Positions 11,769-26,288 are shown, counted from the stretch's first letter. The stretch: DNA of 64,000 bases from Plectrocnemia conspersa (GCA_009617715.1 VTFK01000220.1:62001-126000); one strand, 5' to 3'. Translations and numbers: made by a program. The notes: generated from the sequence alone by a model not told the origin.

Positions 11769-14700
11769 TAAAAATCGTGTAGAATCAACTAAAAGGGTTG
11801 ATATAAAAACAGGGATTCTAGTTTTGTCTAAAATTATCTCAGCTAATTAATAATTAATACTGCCATAGAATCAATTTCATCAAATCTTCTCAAGTTTTAT
11901 TAAAACTTAATTTTCACTTGGACTATTAGTTCGTTTTAAAACTCATATCTAACGGAGACGGTTTTACATTTGTCGATAAATAATAAATTAATCTAACCTT
12001 TTATCAATTCTCAAATATTTTCACATATGAAAAATGTATGTAATGTACGTATTTATCAGAACTGAGAAGTTAGAGATGGAGTCAGAGTCTGTTTTATGTG
12101 TTTTTCAATGTGTTTTAAGTCGGTAGTATGATGTAAACAAAAGTTTTTATGCATTTAATCAAATACTTAACAAAAGCCGACCGGCCACCGGTCGGCGAGG
12201 TCACACGTCATACAATGGCGCGGCACTAATCCAAGCGAATGACATCCAGGGTCATGTTTCTACACTTGTCATAGTTACATATGACATATTAAAAATAGTA
12301 CGTATTTACTAATTACTTTCACACCTAATTCGCTAACACATCATATGACTCACATCCTGTTATAAAAATTCAGAACTCGACAACATTTATTGAAAATTAT
12401 TAAGTCTTTTTTATTTATTTTTTATTGATATTTATATGAAAATAAATTAATAAAATAATTAAAAATAAATGAAATATTTTAAGATTATCTTATCGAAATT
12501 TTTAAATTCGGAGTAGGAGTCACGAAAAATTTCCAACGACTCCTTTGGATATGGAAAACTTTTATTGATTTTATTTTTAACTATTTGGATTAATTTTTAT
12601 GTATGTAAATTAAAAATTAGTTAATCATGTCAAAGTGATAAATGATAAATTAATAATTAGGCTTTTTGTTAATTATTTTATTAATTTTGATTGAAATATT
12701 TATTGTATGTTTAATTAACGGTCACTTTTCATTATATGGAATTTTTTCTTGCGTCTTGAAAAAAAATTATATTTTATTTAGCATTTATATTAAACTATTG
12801 ATTTTTATAGCTAGCTCACTAATTATTGTATTCCTATTTTTTTATTAACCAAAAAATTCTTAGAGTTATATTGTCAAACGATATTTTATTTTAATTGTAA
12901 TTCATTGTCTTATTTAAAAACACCGCTCTCACTACCTGTTTTATATGCAGCTGTGAATAAAGCGAATTTTAACTATTACTTGTTCTTAAATAACCGAACC
13001 AATAAAAACGTTACAGGTAAAATCATCCTGAAATTTTACTTACAATGTATGAGCTAAAGATAATATTAGTTTCTACTTCCTAGGACTAAAAACAAGATTC
13101 TCAATTAAAGCGAAAAAGTGACGGAACATATGTTTGCACAGTGAACTGCAGCCGTTAAAATTAACACCTTTCCGATCGTCGTGAAATTTGTCTGACACCT
13201 TAATGTTTGTAATAAATTACAAAGTTAAATAGAGTCTTGCAGTCAGTGCCCAGGTAGTACGTTGCCAGTAGCAGCCGCGAAGCAAAGTTGAAAGTCAAAG
13301 CTCGGATGGTGGCCAGTGGGGCAAATCTCGCGAGTCTGCCCCCTACAACCCCTAAGGGTGGGTCCTATGCTTTGATAAACATGCAAGCGAAACATACCAC
13401 CCTGTGACACCCCCTGCTGCTTGCTACCTTCCAAAAGCCGAAACCTACTTCCTAAACCGTGAACATCGATTTTTGGCACAAACACGATTCGGAACAGAAT
13501 CTCTTCTTGGGTTCCTTATCAGCTCGATAGTGTATATAAGCATTATAAATATTTTATTAATAAATATTTATATAAATATTCTGTATTGCTTTTGTGAATT
13601 CACTGGAACACGTGAAAACGATTATTTATAGTCACTGAGTCATTATGGCTGAGCACCCTAAAAAAACAGTCGCATAATAGAACACATAAGTGTAAATCTA
13701 GTGGATAGTAAATATATTTATTTTGCAAATTTATTTATGTATCTATCTATCACAATTCATACATATAGACGCATCACCACTATTATATCCACATTCAGCA
13801 TTTTTAAAATTCAATTCAGTAACTTCATCCATCGTCATTTCTCACGAATATAACATTTGCAAATTCGCAATTCTTTCTACCGTCGAGATACATAGATAGA
13901 TATATAGATAGAAGGACACAGTGTTAAGTTTTATTTTTATAGTATGAGATCGCAGAAATGCTCCGCTGTGAGAAAATCGAGAAAATTGCATGTCGCTTTT
14001 TATTTTGACTTCTCTCTTCAGACAATGTGTAGTACAAAAAACGTGTGTGTGTACGACGTCAACCGTTAACCCATTCAGAGAGTAAACAATGCAAGTGGAT
14101 AAGATGGCAAGACAGTCTTCCATAGTGACATGGGAGAGATACTTCATTAGAGCCAAGTTCCACATAACAAACAGTCTCGAGTTTTGACAAACATATCGGA
14201 TGTACTCATTTCAGATTTGTGCACACATACATTTTGCAATCTGGCATCGATAGATTAATGGTATACAGATTGGCAATAAAAACGTGCTTTTAAATTAAGC
14301 AAGATATTTAAAATAGTGTTCCAGTATTTCAAGAATTTGTATAATATTTATTAGAACAATCAGATATTTAAAAGTAACAATTTAGTGAAATATTTTAATT
14401 TTAAAAAGCTCACAAATATTATTATAATTTATTATTTAGGTAAAAGTGCGCAAAAACTAGAGTGAAACTATGTGGGTTTATTTATTAAAAATGTATGTTA
14501 GACAGTATTATTTTAATAGCGGTAGAAAAAAATAATAGTAGAATACATATATACTATAGTATAAAGGTGAAATTATAAATATAAAATTTAATTGTTCTGA
14601 TTTCATTTTTTGTATTAAGTTTTGGGTCATAAGATTTATTTTATCAGTGATGTCTCATTTGATGGATTTATCTACCTAGTATATACTTTATTGCACAATT

Positions 14701-14894
14701 AATTAGGTATTTTAATATACAGATGTAAATCATGTGTCACTATCGGGTGGCAATGTAGAGTGCGGATGAATCTAGATGGTGTCTAAGAATTGAAAACGGC
14801 AATGCTATTTGTTGATAATTTAGGTTCTGTAAAATATGTATTATATTTTATTTTTATTGATATGTAATTAATAACAAATATTTTCTTTTGCTAT
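11769..14894. other. Intergenic, no gene seen
   Basis: AT-rich apart from a GC-richer patch at 13240-13500 whose open frames on either strand resemble no known family. Includes a short hairpin at 12176-12196 and a few gata repeats near 13890. Confidence 0.5.
12176..12196. repeat. Perfect GC-rich hairpin
   Basis: gccgaccgg, spacer cca, then ccggtcggc: nine-base perfect arms in AT-rich DNA. A related but imperfect pair of gtcggtcgg and ccggccgac lies at 1553-1561 and 1581-1589. Confidence 0.7.
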
Positions 14895-15515
14895 TCCATA
14901 CCGAGCAAGCATATGTTAAAATGGGTCTAGTAGATTGTTTTTAGGTTTAAATTGCTATTTTTCGTAGTAAACGCGCCATTTATTTTTAATAAATATCAGT
15001 CTAAGGACCGCAATGATAGCAAGCTTGTTAGAGCAAAATTATAAAATTTTAATAAAGGCAAAGTGTAAGTCTAGGTATTTAACGATGAATCTATTTTACA
15101 TTACTACACTATTTATTTTTGAGCTTAAAAGTGTACTATATAATATTTTTAGAGCTTTATTTAAAATTACTTGCAATTTATAAAAAATAGCTTTTTAGAT
15201 TCACTCCACACCGAGCAAGCATATATTAAAATTAATTTAATAAATTGTTTTTGTAGTACATTTTGTGGTAAACGTGCTATTTTTGCATGTTATATATCGG
15301 TCTAAGGGCCATATAACAGCGAGACTTTTTAGTGAAGTTTTAAAATTTGCATATGAAATTTGTATTAAAGTCAAGGTGTAAATCTAGGTATTTAACGCTA
15401 GATTTATATTTAACATTACTATCCTGTTTATTTTGGAAAGGTGTTGAGAAAGCTAAAAATATTAATATAGGTTAAAAAAACTATTTTTGTAATTTAATAA
15501 CAATTAGTTAAATTT
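14895..15515 (+). repeat. Diverged tandem duplication, ~310-bp unit
   Basis: The block ccgagcaagcatat occurs at 14901 and 15211. The following blocks repeat in order: ttaaaat, gtaaacg-gc/tgc-attt, atc-gtctaagg, gtctaggtatttaacg and acattacta. The two units are in the same orientation and clearly diverged. No open frame is shared by the two units. Confidence 0.75.
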
Positions 15516-18500
15516 GTAAGAACTATCTCTTCACCAAATAAAGTTAATCGCGTATGTATACAATATATATGTAAATGTAATACATTTGAGAGGTGAAGAT
15601 TGACCATACGATTTATTTTCTATATAGTCAAGATGCCCTAATAAGACATATAGAAATGTTTGGGTAGTGTGGGATCTTATTCTTAAAACTCACGTTAATT
15701 TACTGTGACAAAAATGATCATCCATAAACAAGATAATAGCGTAAAGGATTGGGACCACACAATAGCCCTCGCTACTACCAGAAAATCACATAAGTAAAAA
15801 GCGTTCTTACTGTAAATGTTCTCCATCATTGACAGAATATTTCTTTGTTGTGAAACGGTCACGGATAAAATAAATTACCGGATCCACAAAATAACCGTTG
15901 CAGTATACGAACTTGGACAATGCCCATCAAGCAAATGTCGCTTTTTAAAAGCGTATACTTGTTTCGGTATTCTAAGAAATGAGTCAGCAAGCTTTGCAGC
16001 TCTGGATAATCAATCCTGGACTCCGATGAAAAGAGGGCAGTCACAAACAGCGACTCGAAGAGACCAGTAGATGCCCGCCGCCCGCGGACAACATACTATT
16101 ATGGGCGCTAACATCCCGAAAGGGACTAATCATAGCAGAGAAGAAGCATTCTTCGCTATACTGTCACTGCCACGCCACCTACAATACCTTTGAAGGCCTC
16201 CCACGGACATCATTCCTGCGCCAGCTTCTCCACCACCACTCTGAGAAAACATCTCGCATTTATACTCAGTCGCAATTATAATATAATCTGATAAAACTTT
16301 AACTAGATTCCACCTAGCGTCTCACTGGCTACAAAGTCACACCACTAGGATTCTCAAACCTTAAAGGAGGTTTGCTTTTGGTGTTTTTTTAAAGTAGTAT
16401 ACGTTTTGAATATATTGAAAAAAGGCATATTTAGACCAATTTGTATTCTAATGTACGCTATAATAAAAACTCTAATACAAATTATTAGCTATAAATAGAT
16501 CTATTGTGGTAAAAATGTACTTGAAGGTAGTATTATTAAAATATATATATATTTATCTATTGTTAAGATATGTTTTTTTCTAGGTTTAAAATTATATGTC
16601 ACAAGAGTATTTAAGTATTAAATAAAGATGTACATATATTTAAAATCAGGCAAAAAAATAATTGATTAAAAACGAGTGTGGCTAACAAAAATATAGTTAA
16701 AAAACATAGTCATGCTATAAAACCTAAATTTTAAATATTTTTATGTTTAATTTTCTAATTAGCTATAAGCTGATATATAATAAATATATAAATCATTAGT
16801 GATAATGCAGAAAAAAAATTTTTAAAACAAAACTTGAAATAAAAGCACATTATGTAATTTGTCACACTGTATTTAACACTGATCTAACTTTATCTGTTTT
16901 CGAATAATTAAAAAAAATATTACAGGTATAAAACAAGAAAAAAAACAAACGGACTGCTTGAACGAAACATAAATGATTAAATTTCCGGTTCGCTGTACGT
17001 TTTGAGATTGACTCGACAGAGTTATGAGCAACATAAAAGCGAAATTCTCGTCGCACATTTCGGATTCAATCTTCTATATACATTGCATCGATAAAGATTA
17101 CATTTTAATACACGGATTGTTCGCTTTTTTCGGCGGTATTTTACATAGCCTTTCGCCGAATTTATATCGCATTATACAGTCTTATCCGAGCAAAAAAATG
17201 TTTATCTTGATATTGGAAAATAACTTATCTTTTGGTATTTTTTATCAATCGCTTAAATCCCGCATTAGCCTAATTTCTTTCATATTTTTATTGCGAGAAA
17301 GAGATTGAAATTTATAATATTAAAAATAGCATTCTCACATTTTTCCCTGTGAGATAATAATTTGTTTAATTAATTAATTTTAGCAATATTACTTTCGCCT
17401 ATGATTGATTATTATAAATTTTGACTAAAAAAAGCCTTTATATACAAAAAAGGTCATTATAATAAAATAAAATATTACATATTATTTCTTTTGAGTTTCA
17501 GGATTGAGGAATAACTGTACGTATATTATAATGCCATTCATTATAATAAAAAAACACAGACTTAAATGTATTTATATTTAAGGTACGTTATACTAATATA
17601 TATAAATATTATATATTGTACGAACATTCAAAAGTTAACTTATTTATGGTTCAAAAAATCTAAAAAATGGGCGTGTGTGGTCAATTTCGAGAAGTAGAAT
17701 CAAGGAACTTCCGTTTTCTTTGTCGGAAGTGAAAAATTGGGAAAACTTTTAAATTTTCCAAACAAGGGTGGAAAGTTTGTTTTGTAACTCAATCAGATTA
17801 CTCTGTGGCACTGGTACGTGACGAAATTTCAATATTTTCCGAAACGAACCGCTAACGTAGATTGTAGTGTGAAAAGTTTATATTGTTCTAGCAGAGCCTA
17901 TGCTTTTTTGTTGACTTGTTTTGTTGCTCCGCCAATGTCGATAGCTCTAAAAGTTGTGAAAACAGAATTTTCAATACAAATCTGAGAGAAAATTCTAATA
18001 AAATAGAAAGGAAAAAAAAACAATAATGCATTTACCGTCGCTTTGATTTTCCTCTAACAAATTTTACTCCATTGAGTTTGAATGAATACTTTTAAAGTTA
18101 ATAATATTGCATAACAAGATTTCTATTGACGAAAAGCTGTCAGTGTTTAATACCTATAAGACATGGGTTCAAATTTCATATGAACCCTAGTATATTATTA
18201 TCTTTTGCAATTTTTATCGTGTCTGGTAAATTGGTAAATAAATTAGTGATTAATATATAATTATCGGTCAACACAGATCAAATTTTCCTTGATTTTCCTA
18301 ATCACACTCATAAGTATAAAAACAATATCAAGCTAGTTCATATATTATTTTGAAGCTGTTATAATTAATTTATAGCAGTTCGTTTTTTTTCATATATTAA
18401 TTCATAAGATAGTGATTTTCTTAGATTACTATCTTTAATACTAGAATCAATTTATTTTTTAATTGTTCAAGAAATGATAAATGTTTGATTTCCTTAGTGA

Positions 18501-21500
18501 AAATCATTTTTATGGATTGATTCATCTGTGGAATGGCGAGGGTCAAAGGATCCGAAATTTTTGTGACATATTTTACACATTTTTGGCTTAGAAGAAAAAC
18601 TAAAAATATCAATATTTTTTTTATTGGTGAAAGATTCTGATTTTTCAAATATTAAAATAATGCATATAATAAATTGTCTCTTCACTCGTTAATTCATTTT
18701 TGAATTGCCACCAAAAATTTTAGGTTTAGCTTTGAATCAATGTTTCTTGATTGTTTTACAAAAAAAATCGAAAAAAGTGCAAAACGTTTTTTTCAAATCC
18801 AAAAGGATTTGAAAAAAACGACGGACAAACATTTTTATAATCTGCCGATTAGTAGTACTTCTTAAAGTAGCAAAAATCAGAATAGTAAACAATTTTTTGC
18901 CATTCAAATACTTCTGACTTCTATTAAAAGCTTTTAAGAAAGAATAAAAAATTTCAAGCATATGGTACTGACCCACCCTTTTTTATACAGCTGTATAAAA
19001 AAATTAGCGATTGTAAAACATTTAAAAATATTCATACAAATATCAATTTTAACAAAAAAAGGCTCTATGAAAATTCTAGAGAAATCAGCAAATTTTTCGA
19101 TTATTAAAAATTCCTGATTTGGGATTTTTATCGAAAAATTTAAGTGAAATAAATCTCTAAAAAAACACTATTTATAGTTTATAAAATATATGTCACTAAT
19201 TTGAAATCAAATTGCTGTCTTACTACTTAGTTGTTGATTAAATTTCCTGTTGTAGCATATTGAGTTAATATCTGTCATGTTACAACTAAAAATTCACAAT
19301 TGTAAAATATATATTTGTACCGTAAAACTCACAGAAATATTTAAATATTATGTATTTAAAATTTAATTTTCTGATATTTGATAATATATATTTAATATAG
19401 TACTATATTATGGTGTCATATTATTACAACGATATACTAAGATCCTCTTTATAATAATAATAATTTAGTACCAAGGACGATGAATAATTACAGTAATGAA
19501 AATTATACTTAAGGTCAACAAGTAAAACGTCAAAGTTTATTTACGTAAGCACAATAATCCATTTTGCTTTGAATATACATATACAATTTAGGTTTAATGT
19601 GTTAATAATTAAATTAATTACCAAATTTGTATTAAAAATTGTTTTTAATAAATTAATATAATATATAATGTGGCTAAAATATAAATATTAATTACACTAT
19701 TAATAAATAGCTTTATGAATCAAAAATACATTTTAACTGAATTGTAAATGGTTTGTTAACGTTGTTTTACTAAAATTAATAATAATAATGTTTTGTATGT
19801 ATTCCTAAATATGAATTATTCGTGCAAATTGTATTTGTATAAAAACCGTGAATAATACAATAGTGAAAACATCCAATTTATGTCTCACGGCGTATCTTTA
19901 CGTCGAGAAACGTAGATTTACGGTTTACGGATTGGACGCATGACAAAAAAACACACAAAATACGTGACCCGTGTTTTATGGTTTAACGTTTTATTGTTAT
20001 CGTGTATAAATCTAATTATTCTTTCATACAAATGTGTGTATCAGTATTTGCTTTATTATTATATTACGTAGAGTTTGCTTATGCAGAGGAGAGCGAGGGT
20101 AAATAGCTATGTTTTTTTAAAACTGTTTAAAAATAAACATAGTGTATAGCAATGTTTCTAGTATAAATAAATGCAGTTATTTGTATTAATTACTTATATA
20201 AAAAAACCAACTAAAAGTATTGAATTAAATGTTAAAATACAGTTTTCATATCTAACAAAAAATCGCCATAAGAATTAACTGAAAGTTTTTAAAGTATTTT
20301 ATATTCATGGAGTTTATTAAATTAATTCAAAATATTTTTTTACATTAAATAGATATGTACAAGCTATTTATAATAAATTGTAATAAATTGTAACGAGTGA
20401 GAATAATATTAATATTTTCGATATTTTTGTACGATATGCAATGTATGGAAGAATTTGCTTTATCTTAGACAAGTCTAACGCGCCTTAGCAGTTTTTAGTA
20501 ATTTTGTTTTGTAACTGAAAATGACCGCGCTTTTTTATGTTAGGAATGGCTGGCGAAATGAAAACATACGTATTGTATACACACATTTTTATCTTAATTC
20601 AAATATATTTTTACACAAAAAGTCAACAAAATAGGCTTTACTAAGCATTAGTGTTAAATATTATCAATAAATAAGTCTTAATAATTATATTTAAATAAAT
20701 TACGTATCTGAACAATTTGCTAAAATGTATTTTTTAAATTAAATTTTTTTTTATTTTTATTATTGTTGTAACAACTAAATATGATAGATTTTAATTACTT
20801 TATATCATTAAATTTCAAAATTTTTATAACACTTGCAAAATGCAAAACAATGATTTAAAAAAATATAATCGTACATTTTAGGTCAAATTGTCTGGGACTG
20901 GAAGTGTTATGCAGTATATACGTATTTTTTATTTTATAATATGTACATAAAAATTTATAACTCAAATTTAATCAATGTTACTTTTACTATGAGTAAAAAT
21001 AAATAAGTATACGAGAGGTACATCTTTCGAAAATTAATAATATTAAGATAAATAAATATTAAATGTGCAATAAAAAAAAATATATTTACATAGATATCAC
21101 AATCACCCTTCATCTAAATATATTAATTAAAAAATAATATGTCGCATTTTAAGCAAACAGATTTATAATTTACTACGCTCCTATTTCTCATAATGTTTTT
21201 TCGGATAATTGTAACTGAGAAAAAATAATGAGTAATACATTTTATTGGAATAAATTGGCGAGTGGTGTTCTGACCCCTTGTATAAAATTTTAGGGGGCAT
21301 CCAGAGGCAGTTGATCAAAGACAATATTTTGTCAAAGACGTATTTTAGAAAATATTTATTTTTATAATTAAAATATTTTAATTGAAATATTTAATATATC
21401 ACAATAAAAATTGTTTTTTTGACTGTTTTTTTTCTCTTGGTAAAACCGTTATTAAAAATTCCACTATGATTGCAATCCTTAATCATAACACATTGTCAGG

Positions 21501-21754
21501 TCATGATGTTCAGATTTGTAATAAAAAAATAATATAACTAAAATTATATTTTTATTTTTTACATTTTAAGATACCAAAGTAAGAATACGTTATTTAAATC
21601 AACGTGCTTTAGAATTTTATAGAAATTATCCAAATAACTCTATTTTTAAAGTTGATGACTAATTTACGAAAATTAATGGCATAGTGCATAAAGAAATGCT
21701 GTTTGTGATTGAAAATCTGCCTGGTATCGGAGTGAAGTGTGTCCGAATCATCGA
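15516..21754. other. Intergenic, no gene seen
   Basis: Mostly very AT-rich. Patches of higher GC lie at 15830-16330 and 17640-17960. The latter contains aatgtcgatagctctaaaag, also found inverted at 29868-29887. A perfect hairpin is at 18785-18820. Open frames are short and unrecognised. Confidence 0.5.
18785..18820. repeat. Perfect 16-bp-arm hairpin
   Basis: cgtttttttcaaatcc (18785-18800), loop aaaa, ggatttgaaaaaaacg (18805-18820), with no mismatch. Confidence 0.8.
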
Positions 21755-21757
21755 TAA

Positions 21758-22818
21758 TGCCTGCACTACACTCTCTGGAAGTTGTCCGAACCGAAGTTAT
21801 GACTGAAGTCGGCTGAGACCTAGGACTTCAAGCAAAGCGACTACACTGCCACAAATTTCATATGCCGTATGGACGGCGGCTTCTGTAACGTACAGCTGGC
21901 ATATTTGCTCGCGATCGAAAAATGTGCCAAATAATCGCAAGTTTTAAATTGTCATATTATTAAAATTACACTACTGATAATTATAAAAGTTTGTGTGGAC
22001 ACTCACTAATACAATATCAGTGAAAACTTTTCGGTCGTAAATATTCAATTTACGCAAAATCTTTGTCGGCTTTTGCAAAATGCCATAAGGCATAAAATCT
22101 GTGACTATCTGTGACTATCCTAGAATTTGTCGCCATCGATTCTAAATAAAAATTCGTTATGGTGTAACATTTATATAAAATGATATAATAGGAAAATAAA
22201 TAAGGATATTCGAAACGATTTTTTTTAACAAAATTAAGTACCACTAATTGTTTTTTAATTATTTAATTTTATATGAAAAAAAAATCCAAGGATTTCTGTT
22301 AGAAGAATATACTATCAAAAATATAATTAATCTCTTTTGCTGCCCTAAAATATTTAAAGATGTCTGTAAGAGTCTGTTGAAGTCCCCGATATGCATGTGG
22401 TATAATAACTTGCCCACGTGACCACGATGCAGCGCTCGACGTGCGTGTTAACCATAGGACGCCTACGCGCATACTGAAATTGAACTGAGCTACTCGTTCT
22501 ATCTCAGTTTGCGAAAAACCATATCATTATCTCTCTCACTCTCGTCACTTAACACGCGAGAGAGCGAAAGGGGAAGTATCTCACCGCTTGCGCTCGAAAG
22601 AGCAGCTCCGACTTCGGTTCTTTTGCCGACAATGTTTGGAAGCCCTCGAAGCTGGCCAAGTCGACTGAATTACCCCCACTTTACCTCCCGTTCTCGGTAG
22701 CCTCGGACAACTTCCGAGAGATTTTAGAATGGGCAGAACCAAACTCGACCGAAGTAACTCACTATATTCTCCGACCTTGGCCAACCTTGGCCAACTTCCA
22801 GAGAGTGTAGTGTAGGCA
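21758..22818 (+). mobile_element. Non-autonomous TIR transposon (PIF/Harbinger-like), copy 1
   Basis: 1061 bp bounded by terminal inverted repeats. The left starts tgcctgcactacactctctg and the right ends cagagagtgtagtgtaggca. Direct TAA flanks lie at 21755-21757 and 22819-22821. The whole sequence aligns end to end with the reverse complement of 40542-41569. No transposase frame is seen. A 3-bp TAA duplication is typical of PIF/Harbinger, so that class is inferred, not proven. Confidence 0.85.
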
Positions 22819-22821
22819 TAA

Positions 22822-23560
22822 GGATTGTGTCAAGACAATCCGAGAATTTATTTAAGGGAATTTCCGGCCTTTGGTTCAGTCTCCTGTCCCGGAGCTTTTA
22901 TGTTCTAAGTAATTCAAATTTAATAGAAGAGTTGCGCTGCGCATTGAATTTTTTCATCACGTACCGCCACTGGAGATCAGGTATCCATAGCAAAGGTGAC
23001 CCTCTCGGATTATTCCCACGCGATACGTCACGGCCCGGTCACAATTTCAAACTTTGACACGTGCCATATATCTCCAGCTAGCGAAAGCTCCCCTCTAGCT
23101 ACACGTTGGCTACAAGAGGAAGAGCTTAGAGCTTTTTCCTAATGAGCGTTCGATGAGCCAGCCACGATTCGGCCATCAGTTACGGTGATTTACCTCGGAG
23201 AATCGTCTCATTTCGCCCGGGGAAAAAATAAAGTTTTCGCGAAATTTATGTTAAAACTTATGATCTGAATATGTAAGGGTGGCGGGGTCGGCGAGGTGAG
23301 ACCCCATCTGTTTCAATGGGGGAATAAACGAATGCATTTATGTGTCGGGGGAGGCATTCAAACGGGAAACTTGCCGGCAAAGTTTTCATTTCAGTCGCGA
23401 ATTCAAAGGCTTTGATGACCATTGAACCGAGCCCCGAGTGCGAAATTTATCACTTTAATACTTCGGCTTCGGTGTGTGTACGTATGAAAATCATAGTTCT
23501 TTTATCGCAGGCAAAAGTGAGAACAAATATAAAAAGAGAGGCAAATTAATAACGCTTTCG
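22822..23560. other. GC-richer non-repetitive block
   Basis: About 740 bases clearly richer in G and C than the surroundings, with several CpGs. Open frames at 22827-23057 and 23340-23549 have no recognisable domains. It might be a conserved non-coding element; this is not testable here. Confidence 0.3.
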
Positions 23561-25957
23561 TATTTGATTGTTATATCTAACCTTCTTATATAGAGAAATA
23601 TATTGAAACTGAAGGATAAAAAAATAAGCTCTGGTGCAAAACTTATAGCAGTTAAATATTATATGAGTGAAGCACAAATATTTTATTTTTAAATGAACTT
23701 TAAAAAATGTTTTGTCGAGGTTCTTTATCAGTGGATGATCAAAATAAGAAGCTACTGAGAACGTTGTTCAATAAATAGTAATAATTTTCGCGCTGCAATG
23801 TCAATATAACCGCAAAAAATATATTCAAAACTTTATTTGCAGAGTACAATCAAAAAGTGTTGTAAGCTTAAGAACCTAAAGAAAAGCTAAAATTAAAAAA
23901 AAAAAAAACAGTATATAAATATGTGAAAAATCAAGCGTTTCAAGCTTAAAAACTTATATAAAATATGTAAAAATACCATAAATTTTCAGCGTGTAATAGA
24001 AGTTTTAATGCTCGAAATATTATACCTACAAAAGGCTGAAAATTCGTAATTAAATTGTTTTTAAGAAAATGTGAATTTAGTAGTGAATTATCACAAATTT
24101 TTGCGTTGTGATGTCAATATAACCACAAAAAAATTGTAAATAATTGTTAAAAACTATGTTTTCGGTGTACATGCAAAAAGTATTTTAACCTTAAACATTT
24201 ACAGCTTTACTTTTACAGCTTTTTATGTGATTTTTAGGGCTCGAACTATCTACAAAAATCTGAAAATTTATAAACAATGTTTTTGACTTAGCAGTTTATA
24301 TTGTGTCGTTTGTAAGTTATTTTTATTGTAAAGGTTAAATTATTGATAGAAAATTAAAAAAAGATTTTTACTCTGTGGGTATGTTTAGTAAATAAAGAAA
24401 TAAACATCAAAATCTAAAATAAAAATCTCTATAAATCGAAAAAATATTATTGGTATTGTAGTGAATTTTATTAATAGGTAATATTTTTTAATAAAAACAT
24501 TAATTCTATGCAAAATAATAGTTAGAGTATCTCTATTTATTTTATTAGTGTGGTACTTTATTAAAAATATTTTAAAGTTACTTTTTATTCTTTCTTTTCA
24601 CATTATAATTTTATTTTTAAATTCCAATTAAAAATAAAAATATTATTAAGCTATATTTTTTCTAAAAATATTTTTAGTAATAGTTTATAAATAAATAAAA
24701 CTCAATAAAACATTAATATTTAAGAAATATACAGATTTCATTATTTATTTGCTTTTTTTAATTTTACTTGAGCATGCCAGAGAAAATAAAAAAAAACTTT
24801 TTTAATGCGGCATAAACTACCAAGATATGGTTAACGATGATAAAAGTTAAAAAATAAAGAATATTTTAGAGGGTTAATTTAATTTTACAGATTCTTCGTA
24901 TTTTATATAAGTTTTCCGCAAATTTATATCCTGTTTTAGTTGCCAAGTCAAAGCTTTAGTCAAAAAAAAGGACTTAAGAATTCTTATTTTATGTTGGTTT
25001 TTAATCCTTAATCAAATAAAAAGACTAAAAATTATAGACTCAGGAATTTTAAAATTTTCACATATTTATAGTTTTTATAAGACTGAAAATTTGTGGACTT
25101 ATAAGTTTTTTATTTTGTGGATTTTAAGAAGCAATTTATGGTAAAAAAGTTAAATTGAATATAAAAAGTTATTGTAAATGTTTGATAAGCATTGATATAA
25201 ATTTAAAATAGATTTTATTTGCCTGCTTTGTATTTTTAGTAAATAGGGTAATATGAACTTGCTTATCTTATTCAATTATTAAACATGCAAAAATAAAAAA
25301 TACTATTTTTTATACTAACAACGTCGTTAACAATGAAAAAGAGAAATCAATAACAATATGCTGTTCATTTCAATACGTTAAATTAATTTCAGAAATTTAT
25401 AGTTTTATATATGAGTTTTACACAAATTTATAGCTTATTTTAGACGAAAAATTGATATATTAAAAACATCATTCACAAATTGTAAGCTTTTTTTTTCAAA
25501 AGGCTTAAAATTTGCAGATTTTACACATATTTTATTTGGGTTTTTAAAATCAAAACGCTTTCTGGTTTTCAATATATTTATAGCCTGTTTGAAGTCTATA
25601 ATTTTTCAGTCATATATACGGGTTTTAAGGCTAACAACACTACTTGAATATACACAGCAAATATAGTTGGTTTTTAACTATTTATTGATATAAAAGTTTT
25701 ATTATTAACGTTTAGATGACATAGCAGCACGAAAATTTGTGATATATTACTTATAAATTAAAATTTTCTTCGCGACAATTTAAAATATTCAATTGACAGT
25801 ATAAAGCAAAATCAATGGTTGTTTAATATATAAACTGATATTTTCCTAAATAAAAATTTAGTTTTAGCGCGTCAAATAACGTATTTTAATGGAATTTTAA
25901 TTATTTTTCTTGTTGCGAAAAGATAATAAAGAGTAAATTTAATAATTTCCTTATTTT
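23561..25957. repeat. AT-rich region with degenerate internal repetition
   Basis: Blocks such as gcgctgcaatgtcaatataa at 23790 and gcgttgtgatgtcaatataa at 24103 are 313 bases apart. Phrases like gcttaaaa...ctgaaaattt and tttatagttttta recur through 23860-25620. This looks like an old, decayed tandem array; unit boundaries cannot be fixed by eye. Confidence 0.4.
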
Positions 25958-26288
25958 TATTTTTAATACAAATCTGACCATTATGAGTTGACAGGTATCC
26001 CCAATGCGTCGTGATGGACATTATACAAACATTAATTACACAATTAAGCATTTAAAAAAAAAAATCAAAAGCAGTTATGGTGCACACCTTATAGATGAGC
26101 ACCTTACAATATACTTTTTTTCAGCTTCTTATAGCTATCGCCAAAAACATCGCTGTGTTTAGCAGGTTTGTTAAGAAACTGGATGCCTCGTGAAAGAGGA
26201 GCGTTCTAAAGAGTCCTTGACGCGACGTGTAAGAACAAGGGACGCGATCGCGACCCTCTAAGGAACTTTAAAGCTTGCAGCCGAAAAT
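25958..26288 (-). mobile_element. 5'-truncated LINE 3' end
   Basis: On the minus strand this reads the C-terminus of the ORF2 of the main LINE family (RGSRSRPLFLHVASRT, then APLSRGIQFLN, with a stop and frame changes). A short UTR and the shared tail atcacgacgcattgggga-acctgtcaactcataatgg follow. It aligns along its length with 43202-43483. Only the last ~330 bases of the element remain, as expected from aborted reverse transcription. Confidence 0.7.

Noticed and set aside
18131..18190. B-box-like gggttcaaatttc suggesting a tRNA or SINE
   Set aside because: No A box or cloverleaf; the match is explained by a small inverted repeat gggttca/tgaaccc.
21758..22818. CACTA (CMC) transposon, because CACTA occurs near both ends
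   Set aside because: The inverted repeat extends outward through tgcctg, and the direct flanks are TAA outside that, which fits PIF/Harbinger better.
25958..26288. Second SINE family
   Set aside because: Translation shows the LINE ORF2 C-terminus ahead of the tail, so it is a truncated LINE copy.
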